A stretch of 64,000 nt of DNA. Origin: Oribacterium sp. NK2B42 (lineage in GTDB: Bacteria > Bacillota > Clostridia > Lachnospirales > Lachnospiraceae). Position 1 is the stretch's first letter; every line of letters starts with the position of its first letter. The stretch spans positions 84,205-148,204 of the forward strand of contig NZ_AUJX01000007.1 in assembly GCF_000424445.1 (NCBI RefSeq), read 5' to 3'. This document shows positions 43,474 to 53,312 of this stretch, in pieces. The position numbers were made by a program, and so were the translations under genes. The notes below the pieces were generated by a model, which was not told the DNA's origin, searched no databases, and saw only the letters and a list, made by a program, of their open reading frames with translations.

Positions 43474-44733
43474 TTGAAAAAATACACCTACAAACACCTT
43501 GCTTTATATACTGCATTAGCTATGACTCTTAGCGCAACAACTCCCGGTATGGTTTCTTTCGCTGAAGAAGCAAAAAAATCCTCATCTGTAACAGCTATAG
43601 TAGAGGCAGTATCAGTTGCTTCAACAACCAAATCATCCGAGACCAAAGATTCATCGTCAAAGGCAAAAGAAGCCGCCAACGCTTCTGAGGATACAGTGGA
43701 TTCAACAATTGAGGAAACCAAAGCTTCAAAGAGCTCATCAACAGATTCAAAATCGACAAAAACTTCAGCCACAGAAACTTCAGCTGCAAATTCCGGCTCT
43801 GATAAAACCGAAACCACTGCAGCTTCAAGTACAGAAGCATCCTCAACATCTACATCAGCCACTTCAGCGTCCTCCGAGGAAGTCCTTCTCGAAATAGGAG
43901 ACGGTCCCGTTGATGACGCAGAACTCGGTATCACTTCAGACGAGGATCTGGCAGCACTTACTGATGGTTCCATGATTCCGGAATACAACATTACAAGTAT
44001 AGATGAGACCACTTCCAATGTCGTAACCGAGAACTATGCCGTCGCAAAGGATTCAAGCGCAGCAGAAACCACCACGGAAACTTCTTCCGCCTCAGGTTCC
44101 GAAGATAAGCTTCTGGAAATGGCTGACGATGTAGACGAGTTCAGTGCATTCAAAACGACTGTATCCAAAGTAGCCGAGAGCGTTACTAATTTCGTATCAA
44201 ATCTCACAGGACGATCAACCGGCACCACAAGCGTTACAGCCAATCCTTCCGGTTCTGATGACACTGTTATAGCAGCCAATACCGCACCTTCATCCGAAAC
44301 AACCTCCGTTGTATCTGCTCCAAAGAAAACTGTTAATGCCGGCACCGCTGTTCCAACCATTGCCACAACAGCAAGCCGCCAGGCACTTATCAATTACGCA
44401 AAGCAGTTCCTGGGGAATCCTTACGTTTTCGGAGGCACATCCCTCACAGACGGTGCCGATTGTTCCGGATTTGTTCAGCAGATTTTCAAGAACTTTGGCA
44501 TCAAAACCGGAAGATCCTCAAGAGATCAGCTTGATAATGCCCAGTCCATAACCTTTGAAGAGCTGCAGCCGGGAGACTTGATATTCTACGCATCCGGTGA
44601 TTATGTAAACCATGTAGCTATCTATGCCGGTGACGGAGTCATCATCCATGCCGCAAACTCCCGAACAGGAATCTGTACCGGAAAATATGACTACAGAGAG
44701 CCATATGCATACGGAAGGTTCATTAACAACTGA
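43474..44733 (+). CDS. Secreted NlpC/P60 peptidoglycan hydrolase with Ser/Thr-rich linker
   Basis: 419 residues from a TTG with AAGGAG 7-8 bases upstream. A signal peptide (cleavage near SFAEE, residue ~30) precedes about 270 residues very rich in Ser, Thr, Ala, Glu and Lys. A C-terminal NlpC/P60 domain carries Cys 330 (ADCSGFV), His 380 (NHVAIYAG) and a third polar residue, His, in IIHAAN. It cleaves peptide stems of peptidoglycan. The low-complexity part produces long antisense open frames that are not genes. Located next to the amidase, it probably belongs to the same cell-wall remodelling set, though it has its own terminator. Confidence 0.93.
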   Translation: MKKYTYKHLALYTALAMTLSATTPGMVSFAEEAKKSSSVTAIVEAVSVASTTKSSETKDSSSKAKEAANASEDTVDSTIEETKASKSSSTDSKSTKTSATETSAANSGSDKTETTAASSTEASSTSTSATSASSEEVLLEIGDGPVDDAELGITSDEDLAALTDGSMIPEYNITSIDETTSNVVTENYAVAKDSSAAETTTETSSASGSEDKLLEMADDVDEFSAFKTTVSKVAESVTNFVSNLTGRSTGTTSVTANPSGSDDTVIAANTAPSSETTSVVSAPKKTVNAGTAVPTIATTASRQALINYAKQFLGNPYVFGGTSLTDGADCSGFVQQIFKNFGIKTGRSSRDQLDNAQSITFEELQPGDLIFYASGDYVNHVAIYAGDGVIIHAANSRTGICTGKYDYREPYAYGRFINN

Positions 44734-44772
44734 AAATCTTTAACCATTAACTATATTTTCTCTTAGAAGAAG

Positions 44773-44806
44773 ACCCGGTACGGCAAAACGTCCCGGGTCT
44801 TTTTCT
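44773..44806 (+). terminator. Terminator after the NlpC/P60 gene
   Basis: ACCCGG and CCGGGT pair within 44773-44798 (the stem extends to AGACCCGG at 44771), followed by CTTTTTCTTT. Confidence 0.8.
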
Positions 44807-44823
44807 TTAATAAATTCCACTGC

Positions 44824-44880
44824 AGCAGTTGAGCCGGTGGATCATGGGGACGGAGTCAGTGTTCCACCGTCTCAACTGCT
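44824..44880. repeat. 18-bp inverted repeat with one mismatch
   Basis: The arms 44824-44841 and 44863-44880 (AGCAGTTGAG-CGGTGGA type) are complementary except for one position. The loop carries GGGGACGG, the core shared with the CCGGGGACGG repeats. No T-tract follows. Confidence 0.65.
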
Positions 44881-44922
44881 ACATTTTATTCACAAAAATT
44901 TCATTTTTGGCAGGAGATAGAA

Positions 44923-44952
44923 TTGGAATTATTTTCCTATTGGTGATATAAT
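44923..44952 (+). promoter_or_regulatory. Promoter of hpf
   Basis: TTGGAA (44923-44928), an 18-bp spacer and a perfect TATAAT (44947-44952), about 50 bp upstream of the start. Confidence 0.6.
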
Positions 44953-45004
44953 TTAGGTATCTCAAAAACAGTTTTGAGAAATCTAAATAAGGGAGCGTGA
45001 TTCC

Positions 45005-45538
45005 ATGAAGTTTAATATCACGGGCAGAAACATTAACGTATCAGATGGCATGAAAGACCAGATCGACAGAAAGCTCGGAAAACTGTCCAAGTTCTTTAAG
45101 GAGGACACCATCTGCAATGTCACTCTCTCTACTGAGAAGAATATGTACAAGGTAGAGGTAACCATCCCTGTAAGAGACGGGGTGATCCGTGCAGAGGAAA
45201 CCACCTCAGATAAATTCCAGTCTTTGGATCTGGTAGTAGATATCATCGAGCGTCAGATCCGCAAGTATCGCACCAAGCTTCTCAACCGCCATCAGGCTGC
45301 GGCTGATTTCTCGGATGCCTTCAATGAGGAGCCTGAAGATGAAACAACCGAAGAAGAGATCAATATCGTTCGTACAAAGCACTTTGATCTCAAGCCTATG
45401 ACTCCTGAAGAGGCATGTCTCCAGATGGAGCTTGTAGGACACACATTCTTCGTATTCCAGAACGGCGATACCGGAAATGTGGCAGTCGTATATAAGAGAA
45501 AGGGCAACAGCTACGGACTTATCGAGCCGGAGTATTGA
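45005..45538 (+). CDS. hpf: Ribosome hibernation promoting factor, long form
   Basis: 177 residues. The N-terminal S30AE domain (MKFNITGRNINVSDGMKDQIDRKLGKL...) precedes an acidic linker near 100-118 and the C-terminal dimerisation domain (IVRTKHFDLKPMTPEEACLQMELVGHTFFVFQN). Long-form HPF joins two 70S ribosomes into inactive 100S dimers in slow growth. GGGAGCG lies upstream. It has its own promoter and terminator, so it is a single-gene unit; secA follows, a common neighbour. Confidence 0.95.
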   Translation: MKFNITGRNINVSDGMKDQIDRKLGKLSKFFKEDTICNVTLSTEKNMYKVEVTIPVRDGVIRAEETTSDKFQSLDLVVDIIERQIRKYRTKLLNRHQAAADFSDAFNEEPEDETTEEEINIVRTKHFDLKPMTPEEACLQMELVGHTFFVFQNGDTGNVAVVYKRKGNSYGLIEPEY

Positions 45539-45567
45539 TTTCTTTCTTTAAATAATCCTACGTAGAA

Positions 45568-45600
45568 AAGGTTCGGGGCATAATGCCCCGAACCTTTTTC
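45568..45600 (+). terminator. Terminator after hpf
   Basis: AAGGTTCGGGGC (45568-45579) pairs perfectly with GCCCCGAACCTT (45585-45596), followed by TTT. Confidence 0.92.
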
Positions 45601-45985
45601 CGTTAAACCACCGTGGAAAGCCATCCCTGACAGTTCTGATCTGCGAAAACCGTCCCCGGACTGTTTGCTTCCCCTGTAGTTTTCGTTGAAAATCTGCCTG
45701 ATTCTTCACTTACATCTCTACTTCCACAGCGTATTCCTTTACTGCTGCATCATAAGGAGCAGGCACAAAGAGAACACACTAATTACATTTCAGCCACAAC
45801 GTAAGCAGGGCGTAGCCGGAGGGCATCCGGCTACGCCCTGCGCCCCATTTACTTAAATCTCTCTAAACTTTCCCGCCCGTCTTGAAAAAAAAAGAGGTTA
45901 GTGATAAGATTTCATGGTTATAGCCGAAAGTAGAGCTGAAAGTGTGCCATTATAAACCCGCACACGGTTATTAAGGAGTATATAG
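45601..45985 (+). other. hpf-secA intergenic region
   Basis: About 385 bp, no gene seen. It contains an inverted partial copy of the CCGGGGACGGTTTTC repeat (45645-45659) and a GC-rich hairpin (45805-45841). The secA promoter is not obvious. Confidence 0.45.
45805..45841. repeat. Perfect GC-rich 16-bp hairpin upstream of secA
   Basis: The arms 45805-45820 and 45826-45841 are exact complements around a 5-nt loop. No T-tract. It may be a repeat unit or a structured end. Confidence 0.7.
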
Positions 45986-48622
45986 ATGAGTTTATTTGAG
46001 AAGGTTTTCGGTACCCACTCTGAACGTGAGCTTAAAAGAATTGAGCCAATCATTAATAAAATACTTTCATTAGACGAGCAGATGACTGCCATGTCAGATG
46101 AAGAACTGAAGGCGCAGACAGCAAAATTCAAAGAGCGTCTTGCCAACGGGGAGACACTGGATGACATCCTCCCGGAAGCATTTGCAACTGTCCGTGAAGC
46201 CGGAAAACGTGTAAACGGCATGAAGCACTTCCCCGTACAGCTTATCGGTGGAGTAGTACTTCATCAGGGCCGTATCGCAGAGATGAGAACAGGTGAAGGT
46301 AAAACCCTTGTTTCCACAGCACCTGCATACTTAAACGCACTTGAAGGAAAGGGCGTTCATATCGTAACCGTCAATGACTACCTCGCAAAGCGTGATGCCG
46401 AGTGGATGGGCCGTATCCATGAGTTCCTTGGTCTCAAGGTTGGTGTTGTTCTCAATTCCATGACAACAGAGGAACGTCAGCAGGCTTACAACTGTGACAT
46501 TACATATGTTACCAATAACGAGCTTGGTTTCGATTATCTTCGTGACAACATGGCAGTATATAAGAACCAGCAGGTTCTCCGTGGTCTCCACTACTGCATC
46601 ATCGACGAGGTTGACTCCGTTCTTATAGATGAAGCACGTACACCTCTTATCATTTCCGGACAGTCAGGAAAGTCCACAAAGCTCTATGAGGTTTGTGATA
46701 TACTTGCAAAACAGCTCCAAAGAGGTGAAGAATCAGCCGAGTTCAACAAACTCGATGCCATCCTTGGAGAAGAGATCGAAGAGACCGGTGACTTTATCGT
46801 TAATGAAAAAGAAAAGACTGTAAACCTTACTCAGGAAGGTGTGCACAAGGTAGAACAGTTCTTCCATATAAAGAACCTTGCAGATCCCGAGAACCTCGAG
46901 ATCCAGCATTGCGTTATCCTTGCTCTCCGTGCAAACAACCTTATGCACCGTGACAAGGACTACGTTGTAAAGGAAGACGAGATCCTCATCGTAGACGAGT
47001 TTACCGGACGTATCATGCCGGGGCGTCGTTACAGTGACGGTCTCCATCAGGCTATCGAGGCAAAAGAGCATGTTAAGGTAAAGCGTGAGTCCAAGACTCT
47101 TGCAACCATTACATTCCAGAACTTCTTTAACAAGTTTGACAAGAAGGCCGGAATGACCGGTACTGCCCAGACCGAGGAAAAAGAGTTCCGCAACATCTAT
47201 TCCATGGATGTTATCTGTATCCCTACAAACCGTCCCGTACAGCGTGTAGATCTGGATGACGCGGTTTACAAGACAAAGAAAGAAAAGTTCCAGGCTGTAG
47301 TTGACGAAGCAGTAAGAATCCATGAGACAGGCGCTCCCGTACTTATCGGAACCATCAACATCGACACCTCAGAGCTCCTCAGCGGAATGCTCAAGAGACG
47401 TGGCATCAAGCACAATGTCCTGAACGCAAAGTTCCATGAAATGGAAGCTGCCATCGTAGCAGATGCAGGTCAGCACGGCGCCGTAACCATCGCAACCAAC
47501 ATGGCAGGTCGTGGTACCGATATCAAGCTTGATCCGGAAGCCTTGGCAGCCGGTGGTCTTCACATCCTCGGAACAGAACGTCATGAATCAAGACGTATCG
47601 ATAACCAGCTCCGTGGACGTGCCGGAAGACAGGGCGACCCGGGACAGTCTCAGTTCTTCATCTCACTTGAGGATGATCTCATGAGACTCTTCGGTTCAGA
47701 CCGTCTTATGAGCATGTTCGAAGCCCTTGGCGTACCTGAAGGAGAGCAGATTCATCACAAGATGCTTTCCAATGCCATCGAGAAGGCTCAGCAGAAGATA
47801 GAGCTTAACAACTACGGCATCCGTGAAAACCTTCTTAAGTACGATGAAGTAAACAACGAGCAGAGAGATGTTATTTACGATGAGCGTTCAAAGGTTCTCA
47901 ACGGAGACAACCTTCGTCCTCTTATCATCAGCTTTATTCAGGAGATCATTGAGAACTACGTTGATGCCAATGTTGCAGAAGATTCCACTGCAAAGGATTG
48001 GGATCTCAGCGGCCTCAATGATACACTGATGACCATCATTCCTCTGCCTAAGCTTAAACTCACAGAAGAGCAGTTTAACACTATGACCAAGAACGAGTTT
48101 AAGCAGCTTCTCAAAGAGGAAGCTATCAAGCTTTATGAGCAGAAGGAAGCAGATTTTGCTAACCCTGAGCAGGTTCGTGAGATCGAGAGAGTCATTCTTT
48201 TAAGAGTCATTGACCAGAAGTGGATGAACCATATTGATGATATGGATCTCATGCGTGACGGTATCGGCCTCCAGGCTTACGGCCAGAAGGATCCTCTTGT
48301 AGAGTACAAGATCCAGGGCTTCTCAATGTTTGAGGAGATGACCACAGCCATTAAGGAAGATACTATCCGTATCCTCTATCACATAAAGGTAGAGCAGAAG
48401 GTTGAGCGTGAGCAGGTTGCACAGGTAACCGGCACAAACCGTGATGACACAGTAGTCCAGGCTCCAAAAAAGCGTGAGGTTCGTAAGGTATATCCAAATG
48501 ACCCGTGTCCATGTGGCTCAGGAAAGAAATATAAGCAGTGCCATGGACGCAACGAGTATTTAAAAGCAATGAATCCTCAGAACGTCACAAACCCGGCACC
48601 CGGCGATAAACCAGAGAACTGA
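45986..48622 (+). CDS. secA: Preprotein translocase motor ATPase SecA
   Basis: 878 residues. [10 protein letters not shown] is Walker A, with the preprotein-binding and helicase motor 2 regions ([42 protein letters not shown]). The C-terminal metal-binding tail [18 protein letters not shown] is complete. It drives export through SecYEG using ATP, serving the many signal-peptide proteins in this window. AAGGAG lies 7-8 bases before the ATG. It is followed by a strong terminator and prfB. Confidence 0.98.
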   Translation: MSLFEKVFGTHSERELKRIEPIINKILSLDEQMTAMSDEELKAQTAKFKERLANGETLDDILPEAFATVREAGKRVNGMKHFPVQLIGGVVLHQGRIAEMRTGEGKTLVSTAPAYLNALEGKGVHIVTVNDYLAKRDAEWMGRIHEFLGLKVGVVLNSMTTEERQQAYNCDITYVTNNELGFDYLRDNMAVYKNQQVLRGLHYCIIDEVDSVLIDEARTPLIISGQSGKSTKLYEVCDILAKQLQRGEESAEFNKLDAILGEEIEETGDFIVNEKEKTVNLTQEGVHKVEQFFHIKNLADPENLEIQHCVILALRANNLMHRDKDYVVKEDEILIVDEFTGRIMPGRRYSDGLHQAIEAKEHVKVKRESKTLATITFQNFFNKFDKKAGMTGTAQTEEKEFRNIYSMDVICIPTNRPVQRVDLDDAVYKTKKEKFQAVVDEAVRIHETGAPVLIGTINIDTSELLSGMLKRRGIKHNVLNAKFHEMEAAIVADAGQHGAVTIATNMAGRGTDIKLDPEALAAGGLHILGTERHESRRIDNQLRGRAGRQGDPGQSQFFISLEDDLMRLFGSDRLMSMFEALGVPEGEQIHHKMLSNAIEKAQQKIELNNYGIRENLLKYDEVNNEQRDVIYDERSKVLNGDNLRPLIISFIQEIIENYVDANVAEDSTAKDWDLSGLNDTLMTIIPLPKLKLTEEQFNTMTKNEFKQLLKEEAIKLYEQKEADFANPEQVREIERVILLRVIDQKWMNHIDDMDLMRDGIGLQAYGQKDPLVEYKIQGFSMFEEMTTAIKEDTIRILYHIKVEQKVEREQVAQVTGTNRDDTVVQAPKKREVRKVYPNDPCPCGSGKKYKQCHGRNEYLKAMNPQNVTNPAPGDKPEN

Positions 48623-48654
48623 AACAATTCGGTACTTTAATCCGCACCGTGACC

Positions 48655-48687
48655 ATGCCGCGAAAAGAAGCTTTCGCGGCATTTTTT
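48655..48687 (+). terminator. Terminator after secA
   Basis: ATGCCGCGAAA (48655-48665) pairs perfectly with TTTCGCGGCAT (48672-48682), followed by TTTTT. Confidence 0.92.
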
Positions 48688-48776
48688 CATAAGTTTCTGA
48701 ATAGAAACATTACAATCTCCCAAAAAGACTGTAATATAGTCCTCACCTATCAAACGTTTATAAAAAAGGAATTACT

Positions 48777-49916
48777 ATGATCGTAGAGTTAGAGCAGTAT
48801 AAATTTGAACTTAATGGCAAAGAGCAGTCCCTTAAGGATCTCGGCGCTTCTCTTGACCTTGACAACAAGCAGAAAAGAATCGTTGAGCTTGACCGAATGA
48901 TGGAAGAGCCTGATTTCTGGGCGAACCCTGAAACCGCAAACCGGTATTCAACAGAAGCCCGTCGTCTCAAGGATGACGTAAAGGCATATGAAGATCTCAC
49001 ACAGGCTTTTGAGGATATCGGAGCACTTATCGAGATGGCAGAAGAGGAAGATGATCAGGAAAGCGTCGCCGAAGTTAAGGAAATGCTTGATGAGTTTACA
49101 GAGAAGCTTGATGCCATGTCCACAAGACTTCTTCTTTCAGGTGAATATGACACCATGAACGCCATCCTTCGTCTCAATGCCGGAGCCGGCGGAACCGAGT
49201 CCAATGACTGGGCAGGCATGCTTTACCGTATGTACACACGCTGGGCTGAGCGCCATGGCTTCACCTATAAGATTCTTGATTACCTTGAGGGCGATGAAGC
49301 AGGCATCAAGTCAGCCACCATCGAGATCGACGGTCAGTACGCATACGGATATCTCCGTTCAGAGGCAGGCATCCACAGACTAGTTCGTATTTCACCTTTT
49401 AATGCCCAGAGCAAGAGACAGACATCCTTCGTATCCTGTGATATCATGCCGGATATCGAGACTGATATCGACATCGAGGTTCGTCCTGAAGACATCAAAA
49501 TGGAAGTATTCCGTTCATCCGGTGCCGGCGGACAGCACATCAACAAAACTTCATCCGCTGTACGTCTCATTCATATCCCCACAGGTATCGTAGTAGCCTG
49601 CCAGGAAGAACGTTCCCAGGTACAGAACCGCGCCAAAGCCATGCAGATGCTGAAGGCAAGACTTTATCTCAAGGAGAAGGCTGAGCAGGAAGAGATGATT
49701 GCCGGAATCCGCGGAGAAGTAAAGGATAACGGCTGGGGTTCCCAGATCCGTTCCTACGTACTTCAGCCATATCGCATGGTTAAGGATCTTCGTTCAGGTG
49801 AACAGTCTTCCAATACGGACGCTGTACTTGACGGAGATATCGATCGCTTTATCACTGCATACCTTAAATGGATGCAGCTTGGCTGTCCTGACCGCAGAAT
49901 CCAGGGAGACGACTGA
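48777..49916 (+). CDS. prfB: Peptide chain release factor 2
   Basis: 379 residues. The stop-codon-recognition motif SPF (RISPFNAQ) and the catalytic GGQ (SGAGGQHINKT) are intact. It recognises UGA/UAA and releases the finished peptide. The gene reads as one continuous frame from the ATG at 48777 (AAAGGA upstream), with no in-frame UGA near codon 25. It therefore lacks the programmed +1 frameshift found in many bacteria. It overlaps the following gene by one base, TGATG. Confidence 0.97.
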   Translation: MIVELEQYKFELNGKEQSLKDLGASLDLDNKQKRIVELDRMMEEPDFWANPETANRYSTEARRLKDDVKAYEDLTQAFEDIGALIEMAEEEDDQESVAEVKEMLDEFTEKLDAMSTRLLLSGEYDTMNAILRLNAGAGGTESNDWAGMLYRMYTRWAERHGFTYKILDYLEGDEAGIKSATIEIDGQYAYGYLRSEAGIHRLVRISPFNAQSKRQTSFVSCDIMPDIETDIDIEVRPEDIKMEVFRSSGAGGQHINKTSSAVRLIHIPTGIVVACQEERSQVQNRAKAMQMLKARLYLKEKAEQEEMIAGIRGEVKDNGWGSQIRSYVLQPYRMVKDLRSGEQSSNTDAVLDGDIDRFITAYLKWMQLGCPDRRIQGDD

Positions 49917-50371
49917 TGAATAACGAGTCAGATTATTTTGTTGTTCGGACAAAAGCATTACCAACAGTTTTAAAAAAGGTTGTGGAAGTCAAAAGCATCC
50001 TTGAAAGTGAAAAGGGTGTCTCCATTGCGGAAGCAACGGAAAAAGCAGGCATTTCCCGCAGTTCCTTTTATAAATATAAAGAGGATATCTTCCCCTTTTA
50101 TGACAGTTCAAAGGGAAAGACCGTGACTCTGGTTATGCAAATGAGAGATGAGCTTGGCTTCTTATCAAAAATATGTTCCAAGATTTCCGAATACAGAGCC
50201 AACATACTTACCATACACCAGTCCATCCCGGTTAATTCCATTGCGACTCTTACTGTATCCATCGAAGTCCGGGAAGATACTTCCGATGTCAATGCCATGA
50301 TTCAGGATATCGAATCCTGGCCTAACATACAATATGTGAAAATCATCGCACAGGAGCAGTCTCCGGTCTGA
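49916..50371 (+). CDS. ACT-domain protein, UPF0735/PheB-type
   Basis: 151 residues. An N-terminal helical part with an HTH-like segment (SIAEATEKAGISRSSFYKYKEDIFPF) precedes an ACT domain (TLVMQMRDELGFLSKICSKISEYRANILTIHQSIPVN). UPF0735 members usually sit beside homoserine dehydrogenase, as here, and are thought to bind amino acids and regulate, but their role is unproven. The start codon overlaps the prfB stop. Confidence 0.9.
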   Translation: MNNESDYFVVRTKALPTVLKKVVEVKSILESEKGVSIAEATEKAGISRSSFYKYKEDIFPFYDSSKGKTVTLVMQMRDELGFLSKICSKISEYRANILTIHQSIPVNSIATLTVSIEVREDTSDVNAMIQDIESWPNIQYVKIIAQEQSPV

Positions 50372-50519
50372 CCACCTTTTAAAGAAGCATACCTCTTATA
50401 AAAAAGTAGTATGGGAAAACTGCTATAATCACCGGATTTCCCGCAATAAATCTCCATCCCTGCATCTGTTGGGATGATATAATGGTTTTATCAAATCTTA
50501 TTGTAAAAAGGAGTCCTTT

Positions 50520-51776
50520 ATGAAAGTTGCAATTATGGGGTACGGAACCATCGGTTCAGGTGTTGCAGAGGTTCTCAGAGTAAATCAGGAAATCCTGAAA
50601 AAGAAGATCGGTGAACCTGTCGAGTTAAAGTATGTGCTTGATATCCGTGAGTCCATACCTGAAAATAACGATAAGCTTATTAACGACTTTTCCATCATTG
50701 AGAATGATGATGAGATTGGTCTTGTGGTTGAGACCATGGGCGGCATACACCCGGCTTACGAATTCGTAAAAGCCTGTCTCGAGAAGGGCAAGCATTGTGT
50801 GACTTCCAACAAGGCTCTTGTAGATGCCTGCGGTTCAAAGCTCATCAGTATCGCAAAGGCCCATAACTGTAACTTTTATTTTGAAGCCTCTGTAGGCGGC
50901 GGAATCCCGGTCATCAGAACCATACATCACAATTATGCCGGCGAGAATCTCATTGAGATAACCGGTATCATGAACGGAACCACTAACTTTATCCTCACCA
51001 ATATGCGTGAAAAGGGTGCCGATTTTGGAGAGACCCTTGAGGAAGCTCAGCGTCTCGGTTATGCAGAGCGTGACCCGTCTTCAGATATAGATGGCTTTGA
51101 TACTTCCCGTAAGACAGCAATTCTCCTCAGCATGGCATCCGGAGACCGTTGCCGTCATGAAGATATTTACACAGAGGGTATCCGCAATATTTCAAAGCTT
51201 GATTTCTCATATGCCCATGAGCTTGACATGACCATAAAGCTTCTTGGTTCTGTTCAGCAGGTAGAAGATAAGTACTTTGCTTATGTTGTCCCTATGATGA
51301 TTCCGAAGTCTGATCCTCTTTTCAGTGTTGACGGTGTGTTTAACGGTATCCGCATAGTAGGTAACTGCCTGGGAACCACCATGCTTTACGGAATGGGTGC
51401 AGGAAAGCTTCCCACCGCAAGTGCAGTTGTTTCCGACATAATTGCCGCAGTTCGTCACAAAAACGAATTCCAGGGAATCGGCTGGTCTGAAAATATGCTT
51501 GAGATAGAGCCTATGGGTTCCAATGCCTTTTCATATTTCATAAGAGTGGAGGGTACATTCTCAGACATTGAAGCTGACCTCAGGGAATATTTCCTTAACG
51601 AGGATTCCGAGCTTAAGCCAATAGTACTTAATAACAGGACCGATGAGTTTGCACTTCTTACGGATGTTATGTTCGAGGATGACTTCCTTGACAATGTAAA
51701 AGCTTTTGAGGCTAAGACCGGCCGACGCATATTCCACTTTATCCGTACCGAGAAAGAAACCGAGAAAGAAGCATAG
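50520..51776 (+). CDS. hom: Homoserine dehydrogenase
   Basis: 418 residues. The N-terminal NAD(P)-binding motif is MGYGTIGSGVAEVL, then the VTSNKALV stretch and the substrate domain with GIMNGTTNFILTNM and AQRLGYAERDPSSDIDGFDT. The C-terminal ~80 residues form the ACT region (YFIRVEGTFSDIE...). It reduces aspartate semialdehyde to homoserine for Thr and Met synthesis; the ACT part usually mediates threonine inhibition. AAAGGAG precedes the ATG. It ends one base before the tsaE start. Confidence 0.96.
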   Translation: MKVAIMGYGTIGSGVAEVLRVNQEILKKKIGEPVELKYVLDIRESIPENNDKLINDFSIIENDDEIGLVVETMGGIHPAYEFVKACLEKGKHCVTSNKALVDACGSKLISIAKAHNCNFYFEASVGGGIPVIRTIHHNYAGENLIEITGIMNGTTNFILTNMREKGADFGETLEEAQRLGYAERDPSSDIDGFDTSRKTAILLSMASGDRCRHEDIYTEGIRNISKLDFSYAHELDMTIKLLGSVQQVEDKYFAYVVPMMIPKSDPLFSVDGVFNGIRIVGNCLGTTMLYGMGAGKLPTASAVVSDIIAAVRHKNEFQGIGWSENMLEIEPMGSNAFSYFIRVEGTFSDIEADLREYFLNEDSELKPIVLNNRTDEFALLTDVMFEDDFLDNVKAFEAKTGRRIFHFIRTEKETEKEA

Positions 51777-51777
51777 A

Positions 51778-52191
51778 ATGATTTTTGAAAGTAACTCTGC
51801 GGAGGACACCTTCGCATTTGGCAAAAAAATGGGTGAGGCTGCAAAGCCGGGCGATATCATTTGCCTTGATGGCGACCTTGGAGTCGGCAAAACAGTCTTT
51901 ACCCAGGGCTTTGCCGCCGGGCTTGGCATTGACGATTATGTTAATTCCCCTACCTTCACCATAGTAAAGGAATACAACGGCCGTATCCCTCTCTATCATT
52001 TTGATGTATACAGAATCGGCGACCCCTCCGAAATGGAAGAAATCGGTTATGAAGATTATTTCTACGGAAAGGGTGTCTCCATCATTGAATGGCCCGAGCT
52101 GATCGAAGAGCTGATCCCTGAAGAGGCTCACTGGGTCCGCATCAAAAAGGATCTGGACAAAGGATTCGATTACAGAAAAATAGAGTATTGA
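51778..52191 (+). CDS. tsaE: tRNA t6A biosynthesis ATPase TsaE
   Basis: 137 residues. Walker A is DGDLGVGKTVF, followed by NSPTFTIVKEY, LYHFDVYRI and SIIEWPE, typical of TsaE (YjeE). With TsaB and TsaD, which follow in this cluster, it completes N6-threonylcarbamoyladenosine at A37 of ANN-decoding tRNAs. The ATG at 51778 lies 1 bp after the hom stop; a longer in-frame start would overlap hom without a ribosome site. Confidence 0.95.
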   Translation: MIFESNSAEDTFAFGKKMGEAAKPGDIICLDGDLGVGKTVFTQGFAAGLGIDDYVNSPTFTIVKEYNGRIPLYHFDVYRIGDPSEMEEIGYEDYFYGKGVSIIEWPELIEELIPEEAHWVRIKKDLDKGFDYRKIEY

Positions 52192-52214
52192 TCTATAGAA
52201 ATGGATAGAAAAAC

Positions 52215-53096
52215 ATGTTGGTTTTAGGTATAGATTCATCAGGACATACTGCGTCATGTGCGCTAATAGAAGACAATCTTGTGCTTTCAGAGTATTCCGC
52301 CAATATAGGACTTACACATTCTCAGACACTGTTACCTATGGTGGCTGAGATTTTTTCGCGTACCGGACGAAGTGTTTCAGATCTTGATGCTATCGCAGTA
52401 AGTGCAGGCCCCGGCTCCTTCACCGGTCTTCGTATCGGTGCTTCCACAGCAAAGGGTCTTGCTCTTGGTTACGGAATCCCTCTTATAGAGGTCAGCACGC
52501 TTGAAGGACTTGCAAAAAATGTTTCCGATATGGGCGGCATTTCTTCATGTACCGAAACCTCCGGAGAAAACATGACAGTAACTGCTAAGGATGCATTATA
52601 TGTACATCCCATCATGGATGCCCGCCGTAAGCAGGTTTACACAGGAGCCTTCCTTAATGGCACACTGGTGGGCGAAGAGGAGGCTATAGGCATAGATGAG
52701 CTGGCCGGGAACATTAACAAAACCGGCGGGCGTCATCTGTTCCTCGGCGATGCCGTACCTGTATACAGAGAATATCTTATGGAACATCTGACTGTAGCCT
52801 TTAGTTTTGCCTCTCCTCAGAATCTTCTCCAAAGAGCCTCATCGGTAGCGTTGATAGGTATGGAAAAGCTGAAAGCTGGAGAGACCGTAAGCAGTAAGGA
52901 TTTCCGTCTGAGCTATATAAGAAAGCCCCAGGCAGAACGTGAGAAAGAGGCTTCGGGTCTCAGAGAATTTGATATCACTCATGACGATCCGAACAAGCTT
53001 AAAAAGTCTTCCACCGAAGATGTTCTTGCAGCCCGTAACTATAAAATAGGAGAGGGGTCCGGATACGAAGATGAGTCCATACCGGAGAATCTCTGA
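52215..53096 (+). CDS. tsaB: tRNA t6A biosynthesis protein TsaB
   Basis: 293 residues, longer than usual TsaB (about 230). MLVLGIDSSGHTASCALIEDN and VSAGPGSFTGLRIGASTAKGLAL are diagnostic. It is the inactive paralogue of TsaD and scaffolds the TsaB-TsaD-TsaE complex. There is a Ser/Thr-rich insertion near residues 107-126 and a 45-residue acidic tail. The ribosome site is weak (GATAGAAAAAC), perhaps relying on coupling to tsaE 23 bp upstream. Confidence 0.93.
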   Translation: MLVLGIDSSGHTASCALIEDNLVLSEYSANIGLTHSQTLLPMVAEIFSRTGRSVSDLDAIAVSAGPGSFTGLRIGASTAKGLALGYGIPLIEVSTLEGLAKNVSDMGGISSCTETSGENMTVTAKDALYVHPIMDARRKQVYTGAFLNGTLVGEEEAIGIDELAGNINKTGGRHLFLGDAVPVYREYLMEHLTVAFSFASPQNLLQRASSVALIGMEKLKAGETVSSKDFRLSYIRKPQAEREKEASGLREFDITHDDPNKLKKSSTEDVLAARNYKIGEGSGYEDESIPENL

Positions 53097-53312
53097 TTTC
53101 ATTTATACTGCGGTCCTTATTATAAACAGACACTCACGTTCATGGTGCAGTGACTTTACTATTAGGTTTGAATAAAAATCAACGTCCGGATCACGTCATT
53201 TGGATTTAGACTCGTAAACGCAATCTACTGCCGTTTCTGAATTATCTTATAGTGCGTTTACTCGTTATACCCTGAATGTATTGGTACGGGTTTTCGTTAA
53301 ATAATATAGATT

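Noticed and set aside
43488..44393. Long antisense open frames across the NlpC/P60 gene
   Set aside because: They mirror the Ser/Thr-rich low-complexity coding region of the + strand gene.
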